Assembly: GCA_014529385.2 (NCBI GenBank)
Contig: CM043952.1
Coordinates: forward strand, 153,449,057-153,513,056
Origin: Adiantum capillus-veneris
Lineage: Eukaryota > Streptophyta > Polypodiopsida > Polypodiales > Pteridaceae
DNA: 64,000 nucleotides
Direction: 5' to 3'
A program made the position numbers and the translations under genes. Below the pieces are notes generated by a model. That model saw only the letters and a program-made list of their open reading frames with translations, was not told where the DNA came from and did not search any database. Every line of letters starts with the position of its first letter. Position 1 is the stretch's first letter. Shown here piece by piece: positions 58,790 through 64,000 of this stretch.

Positions 58790-59785
58790 TCAAAAAAGTG
58801 AATAACAAAGGACTCAAGTGCGTGACCCAATTCTGGGACAACATTAGTAAGATCTGAAAAGATACAGACTAGCTGGCTACCCAATTTCACCTTAATGGAA
58901 TTGAAAGACTAATGGTCAATGAGCTGTGGAATTATTGGACAATCTCTAGATGCTATTTGCGAGTCTGACTTTGAGTGGAAGGCTTGGCAATGTCCTAAGA
59001 GCAGCCACTTCTACAAACAGTAAGCAACGTGTATCTACCATGTTGTGATGTTCAAGGCTGATTGGTTCACCCCTCTCAACAAGCAGTGTGTTTAACAATG
59101 GCCAAAAGCTAGCTAGGTGGTAGTAGCAAATAACATCTGGAGCCCACAGTGGCCATTGGCAATGAATATATTTTTGAGAAATGTGTTATAGGGGGCCTTG
59201 CTGACAGGCACCAAAATCCAAGTTCGAGGTATCGATTCAGATAGGTGTTTGGGGTGCAGAATTGCAAATGAGGATCCCTCCCACTTATTTAAGGACTTCC
59301 CAATGATAGAGTCCTGATAGCCAAGCTGTGCAAATCAGTCTAAAGGATATGGAAGATAGGGTTCCATAAGAACGATTTGTTCCTTGGAGGGAAATCAATG
59401 AAAAGCCAAGCGTTGCTGATATGTACTCAAATTGTTAGGTTTTGATATATTCAACACGTTTGGAAGGCCAAGAACTATCGAATATTCAAGAATGACACCT
59501 CATCAGCTAGCTTCAAGGAAATTATCCATGAAATCAAGAAATTGATTATTATCGTGGGAAAAAAGAATTTGGATGAGTGGAATTAGGCAATTCTAGCTGT
59601 CATGACCTCTTGCAATGAGTAAAGTATCATTGGTAATGGATTGCCTATGCTTGGCACCTAGTAGCTCTCTACTGTATCACACATTCCCTCGAGGCTCGGC
59701 AAGAGCTTGAGGCTGCCATGTACATTTTTTGATGATGAATACAATATATCTACTCACAATTGTGAGTTTGGCCCAAAAACAAAGA
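58790..59785 (+). pseudogene. LINE (L1-like) 3' fragment with zinc-binding region
   Basis: Plus-strand protein with stops: CESDFEWKAWQCPKSSHF, then NNIWSPQWPLAMNIFL, then DSDRCLGCRIANEDPSHLFK (zf-RVT-like, near 59245), then NDLFLGGKSMKSQALLICTQ and WKAKNYRIFKND. The same blocks are in the minus-strand fragment at 32698-34115. The 3' end has the hairpin CTCACAATTGTGAG (59753-59766), then TTTGGCC and an A-rich tail. Confidence 0.78.
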
Positions 59786-59925
59786 AAAAAACAAAAACAA
59801 AAGAAAGTAAGTATTTGTATAGCAATTTTCTTAACTCTCATATGACAAGAGAATGTAGCAATCAAAGAAAACCCTCATGTATCTTTATGGGTTGTGGATG
59901 AGAGGCACTTTGTGCGCACACGTGC

Positions 59926-60045
<120 letters not shown>

Positions 60046-60377
60046 CTACTTATGTAGCACCATAGAACTTAGTAAGAGGCATTTCAGGGTGGTTTATGGA
60101 TACTTTTATGAAAATGTGCAAAAATAGCATGCTTCTAAAGGACAATTCTAGAGCTAGAATCCATAGCCCAAAAAATTTCCAAGTTTTTGTCAACTTATAA
60201 GCTATCTTTGTGGATATTAAAATCTCTAAGACATGTTTGACATGCCTTGTAATAATTCTAGGAAATTGCTTGGCTAAGAGGACATAAAAGTATCCAGTTA
60301 CCAATCTAGTGTTAAATTAAGCCTCCTATACACCAAATTTTTCAACTCAAACGTTTTAAGGTAGATTTCAAATATGG

Positions 60378-60446
<69 letters not shown>

Positions 60447-60943
60447 CAACTCACTATTCCTTCAGAGAATTTTGGAAAATCAGGTACATTTTTTGCATAT
60501 TTTATGCTATTTACTTTTAGTTTCCAAGAGGATTTTTCCTTCAACCATTGCTCTCAATTCGTCAAGCATCAGGGTTCAGGAGAAAATCCTTTTTCCACAC
60601 ATACACAAGCCCTTGTTCTTATTTTTAATGAGGAAATTTTACACATCTATACTATAGATTACCAAGCCCATTGTTTTTGGCTAACAGCAAGAGCTTCACG
60701 CTTCCTACCTATTTGCGTGTTGACCCTCGTCCGGTCTTAACATGTCCAACTACCAATTGCCTTAGAGTCTCACCCATCTCTTGCTCTTAGTCTAACACAA
60801 TACACAAAGCCCAACTAGGAATGTTGAAGAGAATAACCATACTAGAGAGAATTAATCAGACATGTAAAGAAATGGACATGAGCAAGGGAAGAGCTATACA
60901 ATATGTGGGTTATGCAACCAATTCCAAGGGATTGTGACATTAA

Positions 60944-60996
<53 letters not shown>

Positions 60997-61345
60997 CACT
61001 ATTTCATAGGAGAAACTTGGAAAATCAGATACATTTTGCATATATAAGCTATTTTGCATATACATTTTGCAATTCTAAGGGATTGTGACATGAAGTAATT
61101 GTGAAGGGGAAGTATTGCGGTCATACCAACTGCTACTATTAATGGGCATGTAGGCATGGCATCGTGATGTTGTTGCACCAAATGTGTCTCTTTTGCTCTG
61201 GCTCAAACACTACGATCATTGTTCTTCTTCCTCTTCGGCAACACTCCGATCATTGTTCAAGAAATACGTGCCTCAACTTAATAACGTCCCTCTTAGGAAT
61301 TTGAAAAAGGCAGTTGAGAGTGTGAAAGCCTATCATAATGATTGA

Positions 61346-62068
61346 ACCCTGCATTAGGTGCTTGGAATTGAGAAGGCTATCCATGCAACCAATTGAGTCT
61401 AAATCTTTTGAGGTGCAAACTTCAACAACATGGAAACTTTTCTTCCTCTAGGAAGGCTTTCACATTCTCAATGTATTCCTAGATATGAGAGAAATGTATG
61501 GCCATAGGTGACATTGACATGAGAGCACCAAATCAAGATTGTAGCCGTAGTTCTTTATGAGATCAAGGTTTACTGTGATCTTAGGCCTTGGTAGTCTCGA
61601 GTGCTCACCAAGGATCAAACTTAGGAACCATTAAGCTTATCACTTTAAGTTGGTGTGAGGGGTTGGTTCCCACATTTACTTTTGACATGTATGTGGTGAC
61701 ATCACATGATTTTATCAAGACTATACTTTGTACTCAATATTATATTTTTCTTACACGTGTGTAGTCTTGACCAAAATATACTAAAATTTCCAAAGATTTG
61801 TAGCCTTTTTAAGATTCAATTTTATAAGAAAGGTGAATATTTTGCAGTATCAAGGTGGGACTACACCAAAGCTTGGTTATTCTCAAGCACTCTTGTTGAA
61901 CATTGGGCAAGATAGAGAGAGACTCTCTCTCTCTCTCTCTCTCTCTCTCCCCCCCCCCCCCCCCCCCCGCCCCCCTCTCCCTCTCCCTCTCTCTCTTTTG
62001 TTGTAGTTGAGCAATGTGTTTGTTTGAGGACATTGTGAATCATGGATTGTGTTTTTTTGTTTGTACAG
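61346..62068. other. no gene seen; CT/C microsatellite
   Basis: Sequence of unknown origin. A (CT)n tract (61921-61948) runs into a C20 run (61949-61968) and CCCTCT words. It ends in a T-rich stretch and TTTGTACAG at 62060-62068, a good 3' splice-site context. Confidence 0.5.
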
Positions 62069-62869
62069 TGATATGAAGACTCCACCGCAAAAGTGCACCA
62101 TGGCAGCAACATCTGATGGTGGTTCAACTAGCATGCTTTCATCCAGTAGCAAGCCTAGGAGCTCCACAACATTGGGCATAAAGTCTGAAACTATTGGCGA
62201 CAAAAGCATTTGTACATATCAACTCTTGTCTCTTCAATTGTAGAAATGTTCTTTTCAATGTTTGTTTATGTTTGTTTACTCTGTCAAATGTGGTTTTTGC
62301 AACAAGATCTTCTTGGAGGATTCAATACCCCAAGCAAACTCAATTCTGCTACATAGGAGAGGAGTTGCATGAGGAGTATGGCTTAAACTTGGAGGGAAAG
62401 CTCTAACAGCACCTCGGTGAGGCTGATGTCAGAGATCAGGATTGGTTGTCGGTCTTCATGAAGAAAAGGGAGAAGGGCTCTAAAATATTTCTGCATATGA
62501 TGTGACCTGAGTTTGTAGAGGAATGCAGGTTACTGTTTCACAAAGTCTACCAGAGCATGCCAGTGGAACAAAGAGATCACACACAAGTTTGCAAAGTTGT
62601 TTATGTACGAGCGATGCCCAGCTGCTTGGCAAGATCGTGCAGGAGGTCAAAAGGTTGCATGGGCTGCTTTTGGTGAACAGGTTTTGGACCATTGCAAGAA
62701 GCTTCCGGGTGGCATTGACACGAAATTAAAGATTTGGTTGGAGAATAATGAGGGGACATCACTTCAGTCCCTTCATCTTGACAATGTCTTGGCAAGTCAA
62801 AAAAGTGGGCAAAATGCTCTCTTATCTGGTAGCACTTCTCTAGTTAGTGCCTCCTTCATAAGCCATCAA
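62069..62869 (+). pseudogene. decayed exon-like coding sequence of unknown gene
   Basis: Readable plus-strand protein in three pieces: MKTPPQKCTMAATSDGGSTS near 62073; SWRIQYPKQTQFCYIGEELH to DWLSVFMKKREKGSKIFLHM (62310-62500) with in-frame TAA and TGA; and, after a frameshift at about 62540-62597, MFMYERCPAAWQDRAGGQKV to SASFISHQ (62597-62869), 91 open codons. No domain is recognised. A splice acceptor precedes it and a donor (CAA|GTAAAAG) follows at 62870. It may be a pseudogene of a host gene or of a DNA-transposon protein. Confidence 0.45.
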
Positions 62870-63970
62870 GTAAAAGCACATGTGGAGTAGATTTTGGATG
62901 CAAAAAGGGATACATTAAAGATCCCTGTCTTCTATTTTAGTGGTTGTTTTTGTCATGTCAGTTATTTCTGTTATGGTGCTAAGTGCCCAAACTACCTGGC
63001 ATGGTACTTTTTTCTATTGTGGGGTTCTATCATGGTAATAGTTCCCAAGGTACTTGGTATGGTAGTTTGTTTTAACATGGCTTTCTTTTTGTTACGGTGA
63101 CATTGACCAAGTACTTTTCCATGGTGGTTTTTTTTGCTATGACTGTTTGTTTTTTCCATGGAAGTTTGTCTATTATTGTGGTACTTGTCATGGTAGTTTT
63201 TCCTACCATGACAGGTGCAGGTGTCATGGCTATTTTTCCAGGTATCATGTAATGGCCAAAATGCCTGTCATGGTACTTCTTTTGATCATGGTGCTATTTT
63301 TCTCATGGCAGTATTTCCTTAATGGCCAAAATGCCTGTCACGGTACTTCTTTTGATCATGGTGCTGTTTTTCTCATGGAAGTATTTCCTACTATGGTACT
63401 TTTCTTTTGCTATGGTTGTAGTGCTCAAGGTACTTTTCTACTATCCATGGTATATGTCATTACCTTAGAGGTTTTTTGGAAAGCCATCTCTGTTATGGTG
63501 GCAGTGTCCAAGGTACTTTTTCATGGTTGTTTTTGCTATGGTTGATTGTTTCTTTAAGGAAGTTTGTTTGCTATGGTGGTTGTGCACAAGGTACTTGTAA
63601 ATGTAGTTTTTTCTACCAAGGTGGTTGTACGATCATTGCTGATTAGTGTGTAGTGTCCAAGGAACTTGTCATTGTACTTTGTTTTTGGTCATGGTGGCTT
63701 TTTTTATCATGACAATCTTTCCTGTTATGGTAATAACTTTTGCCTTGATGTTTTTAATGGAATGGAAGTTTTTTGTTATGGTGGTAGTGTCCAAGGTACT
63801 TTTCTACCTGCCATGGTATTTTTATTTGCCATGGTGGTTTTTTGGAGTGTCCAAAGTACTATTTTATGGTAGTTTTTTGTTTTAAAGGTACTTGTCATGG
63901 TACTTTGGGCTGTAGTGGTGCTTCTCATATCTAATCTCTGTGGGCCTTTTGTTCTTCATTTGTCATGCAG
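62870..63970 (+). other. putative phase-0 intron containing CATGG-rich minisatellite
   Basis: Donor GTAAAAG at 62870 and acceptor TTCATTTGTCATGCAG ending at 63970. Removing it joins ...FISHQ to KEVTDLEALA in frame. About 1 kb (62930-63910) is a degenerate repeat of GTACTT, CATGGT and TTTTT words; one 70-bp unit is duplicated almost exactly (63250-63319 and 63320-63389). The Phe/Val/Tyr-rich ORFs in it come from the repeat. Confidence 0.45.
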
Positions 63971-64000
63971 AAAGAAGTGACTGACTTGGAAGCATTAGCG
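63971..64000 (+). pseudogene. putative exon start at window edge
   Basis: Ten codons (KEVTDLEALA) follow a textbook splice acceptor and are in phase with the exon ending at 62869. Too short to identify. Confidence 0.35.

Noticed and set aside
62930-63885. Hydrophobic Phe/Val/Tyr-rich ORFs (up to 132 codons) that look like membrane proteins
   Set aside because: Translation of the T-rich CATGG/GTACTT repeat; several overlapping frames look the same.

Overview
This window is repeat-rich DNA from a land plant nuclear genome. The evidence is the plant lineages of Ty3/gypsy and Ty1/copia elements, primer-binding sites matching plant tRNA-Asp and initiator tRNA-Met 3' ends, L1-like LINE remnants, very long LTRs and many (GA)n/(CT)n microsatellites. 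I cannot name the species. No complete host gene is visible. The only candidate host-gene segment is a decayed, spliced-looking fragment at the right edge (62069-64000).

Layout. 1-8865: minus-strand Ty3/gypsy element (G1) with 5' LTR, tRNA-Asp PBS, long gag-protease frame and a pol frame that lacks the RT YxDD motif and RNase H; its 3' end lies outside the window. 8866-12278: minus-strand Ty1/copia element with an intact gag-protease-integrase frame, interrupted by G1 (nested insertion). 12279-15270 and 22894-23660: one decayed minus-strand coding sequence of unknown family, rich in coiled coil, split by a second gypsy element (G2, 15271-22893). G2 has paired LTRs of about 0.7 kb, a degenerate gag, an inserted 1.7-kb TIR element, and a 5' leader with a 20-bp palindrome repeated about every 275 bp. 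23661-27190: AT-rich DNA with little coding signal. 27191-29712: a badly decayed gypsy integrase followed, oddly, by protease-like and W-x-P-K-repeat sequence.

From about 31.5 to 61.3 kb the backbone is a tandemly duplicated repeat of about 2.8 kb. It was broken up by a 5'-truncated LINE (31756-32361), a LINE RT fragment (32698-34115), a solo-LTR-like insertion (34951-37648) and an 18.3-kb LTR retrotransposon (L1E, 39928-58210). Empty insertion sites in sister copies fix the borders of several of these. L1E has a 3.2-kb LTR, an initiator-Met PBS, an unknown ORF before gag, and gag plus protease. Its pol and the start of its 3' LTR are gone, replaced by a second, minus-strand element (L2E, 45998-55764). 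L2E has a 4.3-kb LTR and no pol, and its LTR carries a tandem array of about 150-bp monomers whose copy number differs between the two LTRs.

The genes do not form a host pathway: almost everything is mobile-element protein in successive stages of decay, and insertions can be ordered by nesting. The best leads are the palindrome array in the G2 leader, the satellite-like array inside the L2E LTR, the unknown ORFs upstream of gag in L1E and L2E, the split coiled-coil coding sequence, and homopolymer runs of 109 G and 126 C.
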